Below are positions 1 through 10,981 of a stretch of DNA of 64,000 nt, in pieces; positions within the stretch are counted from its first letter, which is position 1, and each line of letters starts with the position of its first letter. The DNA comes from Pseudomonas serbica (GTDB lineage Bacteria; Pseudomonadota; Gammaproteobacteria; Pseudomonadales; Pseudomonadaceae). The notes under the pieces were generated by a model, which had not been told where the DNA came from, did not search any database, and worked only from the letters and a program-made list of their open reading frames with translations. The position numbers and the translations under genes were made by a program. The stretch covers positions 1 through 64,000 of the forward strand of contig NZ_JAQIYM010000009.1 of assembly GCF_028823535.1 (NCBI RefSeq), written 5' to 3'.

Positions 1-118
1 TTACCCGGTAGCGTCGCTGATCGAAGGCAAATACTGGCCGCCGGTCGGTCGTGTCGACAACGTTTTCGGCGACCGCAACCTGGTTTGCGCCTGCCCGTCG
101 ATCGAAAGCTACGCTTAA
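1..118 (+). CDS. gcvP: Glycine dehydrogenase (decarboxylating), P-protein, C-terminal fragment
   Basis: Only the last 38 codons lie in the window, read from base 2 to the TAA at 116-118. They encode a tail with [13 protein letters not shown] and [10 protein letters not shown], which is the conserved C-terminus of the pyridoxal-phosphate P-protein of the glycine cleavage system. The P-protein decarboxylates glycine and passes the aminomethyl group to the lipoyl arm of GcvH. sdaA and gcvT follow on the same strand, as in the second gcv cluster of pseudomonads (gcvP-sdaA-gcvT), so this is probably the same operon. The identification rests on a short stretch, but it is distinctive. Confidence 0.9.
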   Translation, partial: YPVASLIEGKYWPPVGRVDNVFGDRNLVCACPSIESYA

Positions 119-123
119 ACGAA

Positions 124-147
124 TGGGGGCAGGTTCGCCTGCCCCCA
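124..147 (+). promoter_or_regulatory. Intercistronic hairpin with UUCG tetraloop after gcvP
   Basis: A perfect 10-bp inverted repeat (TGGGGGCAGG / CCTGCCCCCA) encloses TTCG, just after the gcvP stop. There is no downstream T-run, so it is unlikely to be a strong intrinsic terminator. It would make a very stable RNA hairpin that could protect the 3' end of gcvP mRNA or partly attenuate transcription before sdaA. The role is inference. Confidence 0.6.
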
Positions 148-170
148 CTTTCCAGAACACCGCTCCCCCC

Positions 171-276
171 TGCAGGAGCTGGCTTGCCAGCGAAGACGGA
201 ATATCAGCCGACACAACTGTTGCCTGACACACCGCCTTCGCTGCGATGCGGCGACCCGACAAGCCAGCTCCTACAG
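171..276. repeat. REP doublet (TGTAGGAGCTGGCTTGC type) between gcvP and sdaA
   Basis: The left arm reads TGCAGGAGCTGGCTTGCCAG and the right arm is its inverted partner ending AGCCAGCTCCTACAG, about 60 bp apart. This is the inverted-pair layout of Pseudomonas REP/REPIN elements. The same arm recurs at 15081, 30352 and, truncated, at 41920. Confidence 0.8.
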
Positions 277-328
277 GATCTCCACAAGATTTGCGCCAAT
301 TCCTATAACAAGAAACCGGAGAACAACC

Positions 329-1705
<1,377 letters not shown>

Positions 1706-1741
1706 TGCGCGCTCATCTGCACACTTCTCCAGGAGTTGAAT

Positions 1742-2866
1742 ATGTCCACCGAACAACTGTTGAAAACACCGTTGCACGCCCTGCACATCGAACTGGGTGC
1801 GCGCATGGTGCCGTTCGCCGGCTATGACATGCCGGTGCAATACCCACTGGGCGTGATGAAAGAACACCAGCACACCCGCGAGCAGGCCGGCCTGTTCGAT
1901 GTTTCGCACATGGGCCAGATCCGCCTGACCGGCGCCAATGCCGCCAAGGCCCTGGAAACCCTGGTACCCGTCGACATCATCGACCTGCCGGTGGGCATGC
2001 AGCGCTACGCGATGTTCACCAACGAGAGCGGTGGCATCCTCGACGACCTGATGGTCGCCAACCTGGGTAACGACGAGCTGTTCCTGGTAGTGAATGCCGC
2101 GTGCAAGGACCAGGATCTGGCCCACCTGCGCAAGCACATCGGCGACCAGTGCACCATCGAGCCGCTGTTCGAAGAACGCGCCCTGCTCGCCCTGCAAGGC
2201 CCGGCTGCCGTGACCGTGCTGGCACGCCTGGCACCAGAAGTGGCCAAGATGACTTTCATGCAGTTCGCCCGCGTGACACTGCTGGGCGTGGATTGCTTTG
2301 TCAGCCGCTCGGGTTACACCGGTGAAGACGGTTACGAAATCTCGGTTCCGGCCGCCAGCGCCGAAGCCTTGGCCCGCGCCCTGCTGGCCGAGCCGGAAGT
2401 GGCGGCCATCGGCCTCGGCGCGCGCGACTCCCTGCGCCTGGAAGCCGGCCTGTGCCTGTACGGCCATGACATGAACACCGACACCACCCCGATCGAAGCC
2501 AGCCTGCTGTGGGCCATCTCCAAGCCGCGTCGTGCCGACGGTGCGCGTGCCGGCGGCTTTCCTGGTGCAGAAACGGTATTCGCCCAACAACAGGGCGGTG
2601 TTACCCGCAAGCGCGTTGGCCTGCTACCGCAGGAACGCACCCCGGTGCGCGAAGGCGCGGAAATCGTCAACGAAGCTGGCGAAATCATCGGCAGCGTTTG
2701 CAGCGGCGGCTTCGGACCGACCTTGGGCGGCCCTCTGGCCATGGGTTACCTCGACAGCGCCTACATCGCCCTCGACACGCCGGTATGGGCCATTGTTCGT
2801 GGGAAAAAGGTGGCTTTGCTTGTAAGCAAAATGCCATTTGTTCCACAACGCTACTATCGCGGCTGA
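1742..2866 (+). CDS. gcvT: Aminomethyltransferase, T-protein of the glycine cleavage system
   Basis: The 374-residue T-protein transfers the methylene group from aminomethyl-lipoyl-GcvH to tetrahydrofolate and releases ammonia. It starts [12 protein letters not shown] and contains [23 protein letters not shown] and [20 protein letters not shown], all typical of the family. The C-terminal barrel follows from about residue 285. The ATG at 1742 is chosen over an in-frame TTG at 1736 because AGGAG at 1731-1735 is correctly spaced from it. It lies 36 bp after sdaA, so cotranscription is likely. Confidence 0.96.
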   Translation: MSTEQLLKTPLHALHIELGARMVPFAGYDMPVQYPLGVMKEHQHTREQAGLFDVSHMGQIRLTGANAAKALETLVPVDIIDLPVGMQRYAMFTNESGGILDDLMVANLGNDELFLVVNAACKDQDLAHLRKHIGDQCTIEPLFEERALLALQGPAAVTVLARLAPEVAKMTFMQFARVTLLGVDCFVSRSGYTGEDGYEISVPAASAEALARALLAEPEVAAIGLGARDSLRLEAGLCLYGHDMNTDTTPIEASLLWAISKPRRADGARAGGFPGAETVFAQQQGGVTRKRVGLLPQERTPVREGAEIVNEAGEIIGSVCSGGFGPTLGGPLAMGYLDSAYIALDTPVWAIVRGKKVALLVSKMPFVPQRYYRG

Positions 2867-3268
2867 TTAACTGTTCCTATAAGTAACGCGGTTGTGCTTA
2901 CACTGCACTAATGTGTAACGCAACCGCCATAAAATAGTGCATCGTTTGGCTCTAAGCTTCGATTATGAACTTTGATTATAACGATCGAAAACATTTGAAC
3001 ACCGCCAGTGCATAAGGCCGGGCTAGTTGTCATCCATGCCAGGAACCTGAGCAAATCCGGGCCTTGCAGAGGGCTTGTTTTTTATCCCGTAGTTGGCGTA
3101 GAGTTTGTTCACTGTGTTTGCATGGGTCGCTTGGAATCGTGACCTGGGCAGTAGCCTACAAGTTAGCTACATCCCGTTCGACGTCTTCTTACTCTCCTGC
3201 AACCAGCCCCAGTACTCTTTCATGAGAGAGAGACTGTCATTAATTTTTTGCGTCAAAGGAAATAAGAA
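2867..3268. other. 402-bp intergenic region, leader of the cold-shock gene
   Basis: I find no convincing gene here. The first 150 bp are AT-rich (a plausible promoter zone). The rest would form a long untranslated leader ending in AAGGAAATAAGAA before the cold-shock ATG. Long structured leaders are usual for cspA-type genes, where they control cold-induced stability and translation, so a regulatory role is plausible but not shown. No clear terminator follows gcvT. Confidence 0.4.
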
Positions 3269-3481
3269 ATGTCCCAACGTCAGAGCGGTACCGTCAAGTG
3301 GTTTAACGACGAGAAAGGTTTTGGTTTTATCACTCCTGAAAGCGGTCCGGATCTGTTCGTGCATTTCCGCGCCATCCAGGGCAACGGCTTCAAGAGCCTG
3401 AAAGAAGGCCAGAAAGTGACTTTCATCGCCGTGCAGGGCCAGAAAGGCATGCAGGCTGACGAAGTACAAGCAGAAGCCTAA
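3269..3481 (+). CDS. CspA-family cold-shock protein
   Basis: This 70-residue single-domain cold-shock protein binds single-stranded RNA/DNA and acts as an RNA chaperone. It starts [20 protein letters not shown], with RNP1 (KGFGFI) and RNP2-like (LFVHFRAI) motifs and the usual beta-barrel length. A good AAGGA ribosome binding site precedes the ATG and a strong terminator follows, so it is probably monocistronic. Which csp paralogue it is cannot be decided from sequence alone, and cold inducibility is not implied. Confidence 0.95.
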
Positions 3482-3493
3482 TCTTCTGTAACG

Positions 3494-3528
3494 AAAAAGC
3501 CCCTGATGCTGACATCAGGGGCTTTTTT
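3494..3528 (+). terminator. Intrinsic terminator of the cold-shock gene
   Basis: An AGCCCCTGATG / CATCAGGGGCT stem with a CTGA loop is followed by TTTTTT, 12 bp after the stop codon. An A-run on the left arm makes it potentially bidirectional. Confidence 0.92.
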
Positions 3529-3576
3529 GTGCGTGTAAATCCGTAAAATGGCTTCTTTTTGCGCCCAGAGGCTGCC

Positions 3577-4065
3577 ATGTCGAAACACCTCCTCAAACCC
3601 CAGGGCGACTTCCCCGCCGTCGGCCTGGGTCGTCGCCTGGCAGCGATGTTCTATGACTTCCTGTTGTGCACCGCCCTGCTCATCGTCACCAGCGGCGTCT
3701 ACAAGATGATCCAGATGGCGATCATCGGGGAAGAGAAAATGCGTACCCTCACCGAAGCCGGCGCGCTGGACGGCGATCCACTGCTGTCGACGGTGCTGCT
3801 GTTCGTGCTGTTCGGCTTCTTTGCCAAGTTCTGGACCTACTCCGGCCAGACCCTGGGCATGCAGGTGTGGGGCGTGCGCGTACAGAATGCCGATGGCTCG
3901 TCCATCAGCCTGTGGCAGGCCCTGTTGCGCTTCGTGGTGTCGATCGCATCGTTGTTGTGCGTGGGCCTGGGGTTCTTCTGGTCGCTGTTCGACAAGCAGA
4001 AACGCAGCTGGCATGACATGTACTCCAATACCCAGCTCGTTCGCATTCCAAAGAAGACCAAATAA
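3577..4065 (+). CDS. RDD family membrane protein
   Basis: A 162-residue protein with the RDD fold: GRRLAAMFYDFLL (Arg and Asp in the first membrane helix), a second helix around residues 70-85, and TLGMQVWGVRVQNADG before the last helix. RDD proteins are small inner-membrane proteins of mostly unknown function; some are linked to ion or osmotic transport. The ATG at 3577 follows AGAGG and is preferred to an upstream TTG at 3559. It stands alone between the cold-shock terminator and a REP element. Substrate unknown. Confidence 0.85.
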   Translation: MSKHLLKPQGDFPAVGLGRRLAAMFYDFLLCTALLIVTSGVYKMIQMAIIGEEKMRTLTEAGALDGDPLLSTVLLFVLFGFFAKFWTYSGQTLGMQVWGVRVQNADGSSISLWQALLRFVVSIASLLCVGLGFFWSLFDKQKRSWHDMYSNTQLVRIPKKTK

Positions 4066-4086
4066 TTTTCGGTAAACACAAACCAA

Positions 4087-4175
4087 TGTGGGAGCGGGCT
4101 TGCTCGCGAAGAGGCGCATCAGACAATATCACTGTCGACTGATACACCCTCTTCGCGAGCAAGCCCGCTCCCACA
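4087..4175. repeat. REP doublet (TGTGGGAGCGGGCTTGC type)
   Basis: TGTGGGAGCGGGCTTGCTCG and its inverted copy CGAGCAAGCCCGCTCCCACA flank about 48 bp, giving an 89-bp REPIN-like palindrome. It lies between the convergent RDD gene and nadA, where it could also form a transcription-blocking hairpin. Confidence 0.88.
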
Positions 4176-4200
4176 GTTTTATCGGGTTACCTGACAGACC

Positions 4201-5259
4201 TCAGGCGTTCCCGGCCAGCTTCATCCGCGCCGCCTGGGTAAAGTCCAACATCCGCTTCAACGGCCGAATAGCCTGCGGAATCAACGCCGGATCAACAAAG
4301 ATCTCGTTCGTCCCCTCTTTCAAGCTCTTGAGCGTGCGCTCAAGGGTATTCATCGCCATCCACGGGCAATGCGCGCAACTACGGCATGCCGCGCCGTTAC
4401 CGGCCGTTGGCGCTTCGATAAAGACCTTGTCCGGACACAACTGCTGCATCTTGTAGAAGATACCGCGGTCGGTGGCGACAATCAGGGTCTTGTTCGGCAG
4501 GCTCTGTGCCGCCGCGATCAACTGACTGGTGGAGCCGACGGCATCCGCCAGCTCGATCACCGAGGTCGGCGACTCCGGATGCACCAGGATCGCCGCATCC
4601 GGATACAGCGCCTTCATATCTTCGAGCTGCTTGGACTTGAACTCTTCGTGAACGATGCAGGCACCGTCCCACAGCAGCATGTCGGCACCGGTCTGGCGCT
4701 GGATGTAGGTGCCCAGGTGCTTGTCCGGCCCCCAGATGATGGTTTCGCCGTTATCCATCAGGCTTTCGACGATTTCCAGCGCACAGCTGGACGTCACCAC
4801 CCAATCCGCGCGGGCTTTGACCGCCGCCGAGGTATTGGCGTAAACCACCACCGTGCGCTCCGGATGCTGGTCGCAGAATGCGGAAAACTCATCGACCGGA
4901 CACCCCAGGTCCAGTGAGCACGTCGCCTCCAGGGTCGGCATCAGGATGCGTTTCTCGGGGTTGAGGATCTTGGCCGTCTCGCCCATGAATTTCACCCCGG
5001 CGACCACCACGGTCTTGGCCGGATGGGCATTGCCGAAGCGGGCCATTTCCAACGAGTCGGAGACACAGCCACCGGTTTCTTCGGCCAGGGCCTGAATAAC
5101 CGGATCGCAATAGAAGTGCGCCACCAGCACCGCGTCCTGAGCCTTGAGCTCGGCGGCGATGGCGGCACGGTAATAAGCTTCCTCGTCGGCGGTCAGCGGC
5201 TTGGGCTGCTTGGCGTCGAGGTGGGCTTGAACCAGAAGGCGTTCGGAAATCTGCGTCAT
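4201..5259 (-). CDS. nadA: Quinolinate synthase A
   Basis: The 352-residue [4Fe-4S] enzyme condenses iminoaspartate with dihydroxyacetone phosphate to quinolinate in de novo NAD synthesis. It carries [20 protein letters not shown] near the N-terminus, [14 protein letters not shown], the Cys-containing [17 protein letters not shown], and the C-terminal [13 protein letters not shown] motif. Length and cysteine pattern are normal. nadB and nadC are not nearby, so it is probably transcribed alone. Confidence 0.97.
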   Translation of the reverse strand: MTQISERLLVQAHLDAKQPKPLTADEEAYYRAAIAAELKAQDAVLVAHFYCDPVIQALAEETGGCVSDSLEMARFGNAHPAKTVVVAGVKFMGETAKILNPEKRILMPTLEATCSLDLGCPVDEFSAFCDQHPERTVVVYANTSAAVKARADWVVTSSCALEIVESLMDNGETIIWGPDKHLGTYIQRQTGADMLLWDGACIVHEEFKSKQLEDMKALYPDAAILVHPESPTSVIELADAVGSTSQLIAAAQSLPNKTLIVATDRGIFYKMQQLCPDKVFIEAPTAGNGAACRSCAHCPWMAMNTLERTLKSLKEGTNEIFVDPALIPQAIRPLKRMLDFTQAARMKLAGNA

Positions 5260-5474
5260 TTTCGCAAGACCTGCAGGCGCTTAAGCGCGAAAGTCGAGTA
5301 TACACCCCGGCTCCGGACCCTTGAGGGTACCGCCGGGAGAGTGAGTCATCATCAGAGCTTTGAAGAGGCGCAAGGCTACAGAATATCCGCGGGATGCAAA
5401 AGATGATTCTGACCTGAGCCGTGCGGTGCTGATCGGGATCGGAATCAGGATCGGCGAAAGCACAAATCGCAGGC

Positions 5475-5520
5475 AAAAAAAAACCCGGAAATCCTCACTT
5501 GCGTGGGCCTTCCGGATTTT
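5475..5520 (-). terminator. Intrinsic terminator downstream of tRNA-Lys
   Basis: Read on the minus strand, CCGGAA pairs with TTCCGG around an inner CAC-GCAA-GTG hairpin, followed by a run of nine T residues. It sits about 15 bp beyond the 3' end of the tRNA. Confidence 0.85.
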
Positions 5521-5535
5521 CTAAACCGCCAAAAA

Positions 5536-5611
5536 TGGTGGGTCGTGTGGGATTCGAACCTACGACCAATTGGTTAAAAGCCAACTGCTCTACCAACTGA
5601 GCTAACGACCC
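5536..5611 (-). tRNA. tRNA-Lys (anticodon UUU)
   Basis: The 76-nt minus-strand sequence folds as a standard cloverleaf. The acceptor stem GGGTCGT pairs with ACGACCC. The D-arm is GCTCAGTTGGTAGAGC, the anticodon loop CTTTTAA carries TTT, the T-arm is GGTTCGAATCC, and the CCA end is encoded. The A/T-rich promoter lies immediately upstream and a strong terminator follows, so it is a single tRNA unit. Confidence 0.97.
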
Positions 5612-5628
5612 GCTGTGTGGTGGCGCGT

Positions 5629-5656
5629 ATAATACTGATTTTTAAGGACTATTCAA
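5629..5656 (-). promoter_or_regulatory. Predicted sigma-70 promoter of tRNA-Lys
   Basis: On the minus strand, TTGAAT (5656-5651) and TATTAT (5634-5629) are separated by 16 bp. The start would fall about 10 bp before the tRNA. The GC-rich stretch between the -10 and the start (GCGCGCC-like) resembles a stringent-control discriminator. Predicted by eye only. Confidence 0.6.
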
Positions 5657-5674
5657 CACCTATTTTAAAAATAA

Positions 5675-6367
5675 TCAAAAATAAGGTGTTGGGTCGCTGA
5701 TTCCGGCCGCCGCAAAGCCTTCTGCGCGCAGACGGCAGCTGTCGCACTTGCCGCAGGCACGGCCGTTATCGTCGGCCTGATAGCAGGAAACGGTCAGGCC
5801 GTAATTCACACCCAGCTTCACGCCAGCCTGGACGATTTGCGCCTTGCTCAGGTTTTGCAGTGGCGCCTGGATGCGGAAGCCATTGCCTTCTACGCCGGCC
5901 TTGGTCGCCAGGTTGGCCATACGCTCGAAAGACTCGATGAACTCGGGACGGCAGTCCGGGTAACCGGAGTAATCCACTGCGTTGACACCGATGAAGATGT
6001 CCCGTGCGCCGAGCACTTCCGCCCAGCCCAATGCCAGGGACAGGAACACCGTGTTACGCGCAGGCACGTAGGTCACCGGAATGCCCTCGCCCAGCTCTTC
6101 CGGGATATCGATGCTGCTGTCGGTCAGCGCCGAGCCACCCATGCCGTTCAGGTTCAGGCCGATGACCTTGTGCTCGACCACCCCCAGGTCGCGGGCGACC
6201 CGCTCGGCGGCGTACAGCTCGGCGTGGGAACGCTGACCGTAGTCGAAACTCATGGTGTAGCAGCTGTAGCCTTCGGCACGCGCCATGGCCACGACAGTTG
6301 CCGAGTCCAGGCCACCGGACAACAGGATGACCGCACGTTTTTCAGCAGTGTTGAGTGGTTCAGTCAT
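5675..6367 (-). CDS. queC: 7-cyano-7-deazaguanine synthase
   Basis: The 230-residue ATP-dependent ligase converts 7-carboxy-7-deazaguanine and ammonia to preQ0 on the queuosine pathway. It has the PP-loop [10 protein letters not shown] near residue 17, SFDYGQRH-like [12 protein letters not shown], and the C-terminal zinc site [17 protein letters not shown]. The ATG at 6367 gives the normal length; a longer in-frame extension would run into queE and looks non-coding. queE ends 1 nt upstream (TGA-A-ATG), so the two genes are translationally coupled. Confidence 0.97.
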   Translation of the reverse strand: MTEPLNTAEKRAVILLSGGLDSATVVAMARAEGYSCYTMSFDYGQRSHAELYAAERVARDLGVVEHKVIGLNLNGMGGSALTDSSIDIPEELGEGIPVTYVPARNTVFLSLALGWAEVLGARDIFIGVNAVDYSGYPDCRPEFIESFERMANLATKAGVEGNGFRIQAPLQNLSKAQIVQAGVKLGVNYGLTVSCYQADDNGRACGKCDSCRLRAEGFAAAGISDPTPYF

Positions 6368-6368
6368 T

Positions 6369-7016
6369 TCAGCGCCCCGGTTCGTCATTCCATAGATATT
6401 TATGCAGCTGCAACTGCAAACGCACTGGCAGGTTATCCGCCACCACCCAGTCCGCCAGGTCTCGTGCATTGAGATCATGGTGGCTAGGCGAGAACAGGAC
6501 TTCACCAGCGCGCTTGTCCAGACCGTACTGGATCAGCTTGGACACGGACCAGTCATAGTCTTCCCGCGAGCAGATGACAAACTTCACCTGATCGTTGGGC
6601 GTCAACAGCTCGATGTTTTCGTAGCGGTTGCGATGCGCTTCCTTGGACCCTGGGGTTTTCAGGTCGACAACGCGACTGACCCGGGAATCTACCGCCGAGA
6701 TATCGATCGAGCCACTGGTTTCCAGTGACACTTCGTAACCGGCATCACACAGGCGCTTGAGCAATGGAATGGCATTGGGCTGGGCCAGGGGCTCGCCGCC
6801 CGTGACACAGACGTAGCGCGGACGAAAACCGGCGACCTGCTCGAGGATATCGTCGAGGGTGCGCAGGGTTCCGCCAGTGAAGGCGTAGGCGCTGTCGCAG
6901 TATTGGCAACGCAGGGGGCAACCGGTCAGGCGCACAAAAACAGTGGGCAGGCCAGCAGTCCGCGTTTCACCCTGCAACGAGTAGAAAACTTCGGTAATTC
7001 TCAATGTGTCTTGCAT
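6369..7016 (-). CDS. queE: 7-carboxy-7-deazaguanine synthase (radical SAM)
   Basis: The 215-residue radical SAM enzyme rearranges 6-carboxytetrahydropterin to 7-carboxy-7-deazaguanine, the step before QueC. It starts [17 protein letters not shown]. Next come the CxxxCxxC iron-sulfur motif in [14 protein letters not shown] and the SAM-binding VTGGEPLAQ. The start at 7016 is chosen over a GTG three codons earlier because it gives the family N-terminus. It is the first gene of the queE-queC pair, just upstream of the tRNA. Confidence 0.96.
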   Translation of the reverse strand: MQDTLRITEVFYSLQGETRTAGLPTVFVRLTGCPLRCQYCDSAYAFTGGTLRTLDDILEQVAGFRPRYVCVTGGEPLAQPNAIPLLKRLCDAGYEVSLETSGSIDISAVDSRVSRVVDLKTPGSKEAHRNRYENIELLTPNDQVKFVICSREDYDWSVSKLIQYGLDKRAGEVLFSPSHHDLNARDLADWVVADNLPVRLQLQLHKYLWNDEPGR

Positions 7017-7134
7017 AGTCGCCACGGGCGTAACAGCTAAACAGGCTGTCCGCCTCCGTCAGGCACTTCAAGGAGCCTCGGCAATGCGCAGGCCCCAAAA
7101 AGCGTGTTTCATAAAAAGGGCGTGAATTCTAACG

Positions 7135-7160
7135 AAAAAACCCGCGACAAGCGCGGGTTT
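7135..7160 (-). terminator. Intrinsic terminator after cpoB (end of tol-pal operon)
   Basis: On the minus strand, CCCGCG pairs with CGCGGG across a 5-nt loop, followed by TTTTTT, 24 bp beyond the cpoB stop codon. Confidence 0.88.
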
Positions 7161-7183
7161 CTTCGAAAGGGGTCAAGCAGCCC

Positions 7184-8029
7184 TTACATTTTTTGCAGGT
7201 CACGCTGGGCCAGCTGAGCGGCGGAAGTGCCCGGAAACTGGGACACAACCTGCTGCAGAATGCCTTTTACCTTGTCTGGATGACCGAGGCGGCGCTCTAC
7301 GTCAGCAAGCTTGTACAGCGAGTCAGGCACTTTGGCGTGCTTGGGGTACAACTGCGAAACCTTGGCAAAGGCCTGACCCGCACCTTGCAGATCGCCTTTG
7401 GCCAGGTTCACTTCACCCAACCAGTACTGGGCATTGCCGGCGTACTGGCTGTTCGGGTACTTGCGCAGGAATGCGGCAAAAGCCTGGCTGGCCTTGTCGA
7501 AATCCTTGGCCTTGATCAGGTCGAAGGCAGCATCGTAATAGAGCTTTTCCTTCGCCGGATCCGCCGGCTCGCTACCCGCGGCGGGTGCTTGAGCGGCGGC
7601 CGCTCCTGCACCTGCAGCTGCGCCAGCGGCTGCACCGGGGGCGTTCAAGTCGCCACCGGTTGAAGAATTCTCAGGAGTCGCGGCCGGTGCAACGCCGGTT
7701 CCTATGCGCCGATCAAGATCCTGGTATCGCTCCAGGCTTTCCTGCTTCATGCGCGCTACATCATTTTGCAGCTCTTCGATCACACCCTGTTGGCGTGAGA
7801 TCTGATCCTGCATTTGTTGCAGTTGGTTGAACAGCTGGCCCTGTGCCGAGACAGGGGCCGAAACCCCTCCCCCGGCATAGGCGCCGTTCGTACCGTAGCC
7901 TGCAGGCGGATAAGTGCTCCCGCTATTGTTATAGCCGGAGTCATTATCGACCACAGGAACCGCAGCCCACGCCGCAAGCGGCGCGAGGCTGAGAGCCAGA
8001 ACAGTTACAGCACGACGGCACGTTCGCAT
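7184..8029 (-). CDS. cpoB: Tol-Pal system coordinator CpoB (YbgF)
   Basis: The 281-residue periplasmic protein couples the Tol machine to peptidoglycan synthesis at division. A signal peptide (hydrophobic residues 8-22, ending AAWAA) leads to a trimerising coiled coil (about residues 60-100, LFNQLQQMQDQISRQQGVIE). After that come an Ala/Gly/Pro-rich linker (about 120-155) and three TPR-like repeats (YYDAAFDLIKAKDF, YPNSQYAGNAQYWLGE, YPKHAKVPDSLYKLAD). It starts 6 nt after pal and is the last gene of the operon. Confidence 0.95.
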   Translation of the reverse strand: MRTCRRAVTVLALSLAPLAAWAAVPVVDNDSGYNNSGSTYPPAGYGTNGAYAGGGVSAPVSAQGQLFNQLQQMQDQISRQQGVIEELQNDVARMKQESLERYQDLDRRIGTGVAPAATPENSSTGGDLNAPGAAAGAAAGAGAAAAQAPAAGSEPADPAKEKLYYDAAFDLIKAKDFDKASQAFAAFLRKYPNSQYAGNAQYWLGEVNLAKGDLQGAGQAFAKVSQLYPKHAKVPDSLYKLADVERRLGHPDKVKGILQQVVSQFPGTSAAQLAQRDLQKM

Positions 8030-8035
8030 GACGAA

Positions 8036-8533
8036 TTACTTACGCAGTTCGACGCGACGGTTTTGAGCCCAGGACTGCTCGTCGTTGCCGGTAGCAACTG
8101 GACGCTCTTCGCCGTAGGAAACCAGTTCCAGCTGAGCTGGGGAAACGCCTTGCAGTACCAGGTAGCGCTGAACGGCTTTCGCACGACGCTCGCCCAGTGC
8201 CATGTTGTACTCACGAGTACCACGTTCGTCGGTGTTGCCTTCCAGAACAACGCGAGCGCCGTTTGCTTTCAGGTCTTTGGCGTGAACGTCCAGAGCGCGC
8301 ATGGCTTCTGGCTTCAGGTCCGAACTGTCGTATTCGAAGTAGAAAGTGGTGATAGCGCGCAGTGCAGCTTCTTCGCTCAGGGAGCCGTCAACTGCACCAG
8401 TGTTTGCGCCGTAACCAGCGTTTGGATCTACCGCGCCTTCACCGGCATTGTCGCCGCCTTTGGACGAGCAACCTACAGCTACAGCCATGGCCAGTGCCAG
8501 CGCAGCAAATTTACCAAACTTCAGCATTTCCAT
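8036..8533 (-). CDS. pal: Peptidoglycan-associated lipoprotein Pal (OprL)
   Basis: A 165-residue outer-membrane lipoprotein that ties the outer membrane to peptidoglycan and binds TolB. The lipobox AVAVGC gives a mature N-terminal Cys22. The OmpA-like domain follows, with [16 protein letters not shown] (peptidoglycan-binding Asp/Arg) and [14 protein letters not shown]. Length matches Pseudomonas OprL. A good ribosome binding site (AGGAG) precedes the ATG. It lies 52 bp after tolB; this gap may carry a secondary promoter, giving the high expression known for pal. Confidence 0.97.
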   Translation of the reverse strand: MEMLKFGKFAALALAMAVAVGCSSKGGDNAGEGAVDPNAGYGANTGAVDGSLSEEAALRAITTFYFEYDSSDLKPEAMRALDVHAKDLKANGARVVLEGNTDERGTREYNMALGERRAKAVQRYLVLQGVSPAQLELVSYGEERPVATGNDEQSWAQNRRVELRK

Positions 8534-8585
8534 CGTGAAACTCCTAATGAACCCCAGTGTGTTAAGTAAAACGTATAGCGCCGCG

Positions 8586-9887
8586 TCAGTTCAGGTAAGG
8601 GGACCAGGAAGGTTCTCTGACTTCGCCTTGAGCGGTAGGAAGCGGGAGCCTTACGCGTCCATTGATAGACACGAGCATCAAGACTCCCCGGCCCTGCTGG
8701 CGGGTGGCGTAGATTACCATGGTGCCGTTGGGCGCGACAGTGGGCGACTCGTCCAGAGTGCTATCAGTGAGGATTTTTACACTACCGCGTTGCAAATCCT
8801 GGGCCGCCACCTTGAAATTGGTGAAGCCATCCTGACGGTGAATCATGACAAGCGTCTTTTCATCAGCCGACAGTTTAGGGTTGGCGTTGTAGTTACCGAC
8901 GAAAGTCACTCGTTCGGCACCGCCGCCGCCCACACTGGTCTTGTAGATCTGCGGCTTGCCACCACGATCGGAAGTGAAGTAGATGGTCGAGCCATCCTTG
9001 CCCCAGAACGGTTCGGTGTTGATGCCAGGACCGTTGGTGACACGGGTGATCTGACGCGAACCCAGGTTCATCACATAGATGTCCGGGTTGCCGTCTTTCG
9101 ACAGTACGAACGCCAGGCGATTGCCATCCGGCGACCAGGCTGGCGCGCCGTTCAGGCCTTCGAAGTTGGTGATCTGCTCACGGCGACCGGTGTCGATGTT
9201 CTGCATGAAAATGCGCGGACGCTTCTGCTCGAACGAGACGTAGGCGATACGCTTGCCATCGGGTGCGAAACGCGGCGACAGGATCGGCTCGCGCGATTGC
9301 AGCAGGGTCACGGCACGGGCGCCGTCATAGTCCGAACGCTGCAGCGTGTAACGGGTGTTCTTTTCGGAGAAGCGCTCGGCCGTCACGTACAGCAGGCGAG
9401 TCGAGAACGCACCCTTGATACCGGTGAGCTTCTCGAACGACTGGTCGGCGATGTAGTGCGACATGTCGCGCAACTGATCGACGCTGCCCGACACGCTGCC
9501 GGTCAGCACTTGCTGCTCGGTGGCGACGTTGAACAGGGCGTATTGAACCTGCAGGCGACCGCCCGCTGGCGCAATGCTGCCGACCATGACGTACTGTGCG
9601 CCCAGCGCCTTGAAGTCGCGGAAGATGATTTCGCTGGCCTGGCTAGGCTGGCTGATCATGTTCTGCTTTGGAATCGGCGAGTAGTAACCCGAGTTGCGCA
9701 GGTCGTTACCGATGATTTCCGCCATGTCGTCCGGCAGCACGCTGCCGCCCTGGTTGCCAAACGGCACGACCGCGATCGGGGTGGCCCGATCGCTGCCGCT
9801 GGTGACCAGAATGTTTTTCTCATCTGCCATCGCGATCCCTGCCATGCAGCAGATCACGACGAGCATTCCTCGAAGGAGGTTTCTCAC
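8586..9887 (-). CDS. tolB: Tol-Pal system periplasmic protein TolB
   Basis: The 433-residue periplasmic protein links the TolA C-terminus to Pal. It has a signal peptide of about 21 residues ending IAMA, and an N-terminal alpha/beta domain ([22 protein letters not shown]). A six-bladed beta-propeller from about residue 165 carries repeated PD40 motifs such as [26 protein letters not shown] and [11 protein letters not shown]. The start is a GTG overlapping the tolA stop (GTGA). An internal ATG at codon 8 would shorten the signal peptide and is less likely. Confidence 0.96.
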   Translation of the reverse strand: MRNLLRGMLVVICCMAGIAMADEKNILVTSGSDRATPIAVVPFGNQGGSVLPDDMAEIIGNDLRNSGYYSPIPKQNMISQPSQASEIIFRDFKALGAQYVMVGSIAPAGGRLQVQYALFNVATEQQVLTGSVSGSVDQLRDMSHYIADQSFEKLTGIKGAFSTRLLYVTAERFSEKNTRYTLQRSDYDGARAVTLLQSREPILSPRFAPDGKRIAYVSFEQKRPRIFMQNIDTGRREQITNFEGLNGAPAWSPDGNRLAFVLSKDGNPDIYVMNLGSRQITRVTNGPGINTEPFWGKDGSTIYFTSDRGGKPQIYKTSVGGGGAERVTFVGNYNANPKLSADEKTLVMIHRQDGFTNFKVAAQDLQRGSVKILTDSTLDESPTVAPNGTMVIYATRQQGRGVLMLVSINGRVRLPLPTAQGEVREPSWSPYLN

Positions 9888-10981
9888 GGGGCTAGATCCT
9901 CAGGTGTGAATGTCATCTTGAATGAACGATACGGAGCAAAATCGCTCGGCTTCATTCCCTGCATTTCTGTCAAACGTCCAATATTCTTCACTGCCGCTAC
10001 GGCTGAAGCGTCAAACGGACCGTCGCCACTGGACTTGAGCACCTTGACCGAAGTCACCGTACCGTCCGGCAACATGCCGATTTGCAGCTGAACCGTCATG
10101 CCTTTGCGGGCCGAAGGTGGACGAGCCCAGCCTTCCGCTGCACGCACTCGAATCAGGTCGTCGAAACTGCCGGCGACTTCGTCACCCTGCTCATCGGCCA
10201 AGGCCTGCTGACGCTGCGGCGTGTCGGAAAGCAAATCTGCCAGGGCCTGGGCCTTTTTGTCTTCGGCGGATTTACGCGCCGCATCCTGCGATTTCTTCTT
10301 CGCAGCATCGGCAGCAGCTTTCTTCTTCGCTTCTTCGGCGACTTTCTTCTTCGCCTCTTCAGCTTCAGCTTTCTTCTTGGCGTCTTCGGCGGCTTTCTTT
10401 TTCGCGTCTTCGACGATCTTTTTCTTCGCTTCTTCAGCGGCCGCTTTCTTGGCCTCTTCTTCAGCAGCCTTCTTGGCTTCTTCTTCCGCTTTCTTCTTGG
10501 CTATATCAGCCAATTGTTTCTCTTCTGCCTTCTTGGCTTCGGCGGTCTTCTTCGCTTCATCGGCTTTCTTGGCTTCATCAGCCTTCTTGGCCTCATCAGC
10601 CTTTTTCGCCTCTTCCGCTTTCTTCGACTCGTCGGCCTTCTTGGCTTCCTCGGCCTTTTGAGCCGCGTCTTCTTTCTTTTGTTCCGCAGCCTTTATCGCT
10701 TCCTGCTCGACCTTCTTCTGTTCCAACTGCTCGACTTCGGTCTGGCGCGCGGCGGATTTCTTCGCCTCACCCGCAATCTTCTGATTGGTCTGGGTGGTCG
10801 CCTGACTTTTCGATTTCAGCTGGTACAGGGTCGCCTGGACGATCGGCTTGGCCGGCGGCAGCTCCGGGGTGAAGGCAAAACTGACGAACAGCATGCCGAA
10901 CACCAGCACGTGCAAGCCAATCGCCCAGACACTAGGCCAGAAGTAGCTTTCCGAGGCGGACGGCTCTCGCTGTTGCTGCAT
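9884..10981 (-). CDS. tolA: Cell envelope integrity protein TolA
   Basis: The 365-residue protein spans the periplasm and uses the proton motive force, through TolQR, to pull on TolB-Pal. One membrane helix (about residues 13-37) anchors it. Residues about 55-255 form a long Ala/Lys/Glu-rich helix with tandem KKADEA and KKAEEA units. The C-terminal domain III (about 265-365) includes [19 protein letters not shown]. Its start overlaps the tolR stop by one base. The repeat-rich coding tract is internally repetitive DNA, and its length may vary between strains. Confidence 0.95.
   Translation of the reverse strand: MQQQREPSASESYFWPSVWAIGLHVLVFGMLFVSFAFTPELPPAKPIVQATLYQLKSKSQATTQTNQKIAGEAKKSAARQTEVEQLEQKKVEQEAIKAAEQKKEDAAQKAEEAKKADESKKAEEAKKADEAKKADEAKKADEAKKTAEAKKAEEKQLADIAKKKAEEEAKKAAEEEAKKAAAEEAKKKIVEDAKKKAAEDAKKKAEAEEAKKKVAEEAKKKAAADAAKKKSQDAARKSAEDKKAQALADLLSDTPQRQQALADEQGDEVAGSFDDLIRVRAAEGWARPPSARKGMTVQLQIGMLPDGTVTSVKVLKSSGDGPFDASAVAAVKNIGRLTEMQGMKPSDFAPYRSFKMTFTPEDLAP

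Noticed and set aside
119..328. A glycine riboswitch in front of sdaA
   Set aside because: The gap holds a simple hairpin and a REP doublet; I see no glycine-aptamer features. Any riboswitch would lie upstream of the first gcv gene, outside the window.
8448..10091. A plus-strand open frame of 547 codons across tolB
   Set aside because: It is a shadow of tolB and the ends of its neighbours; the translation is Arg/His/Gln-rich without domain motifs.
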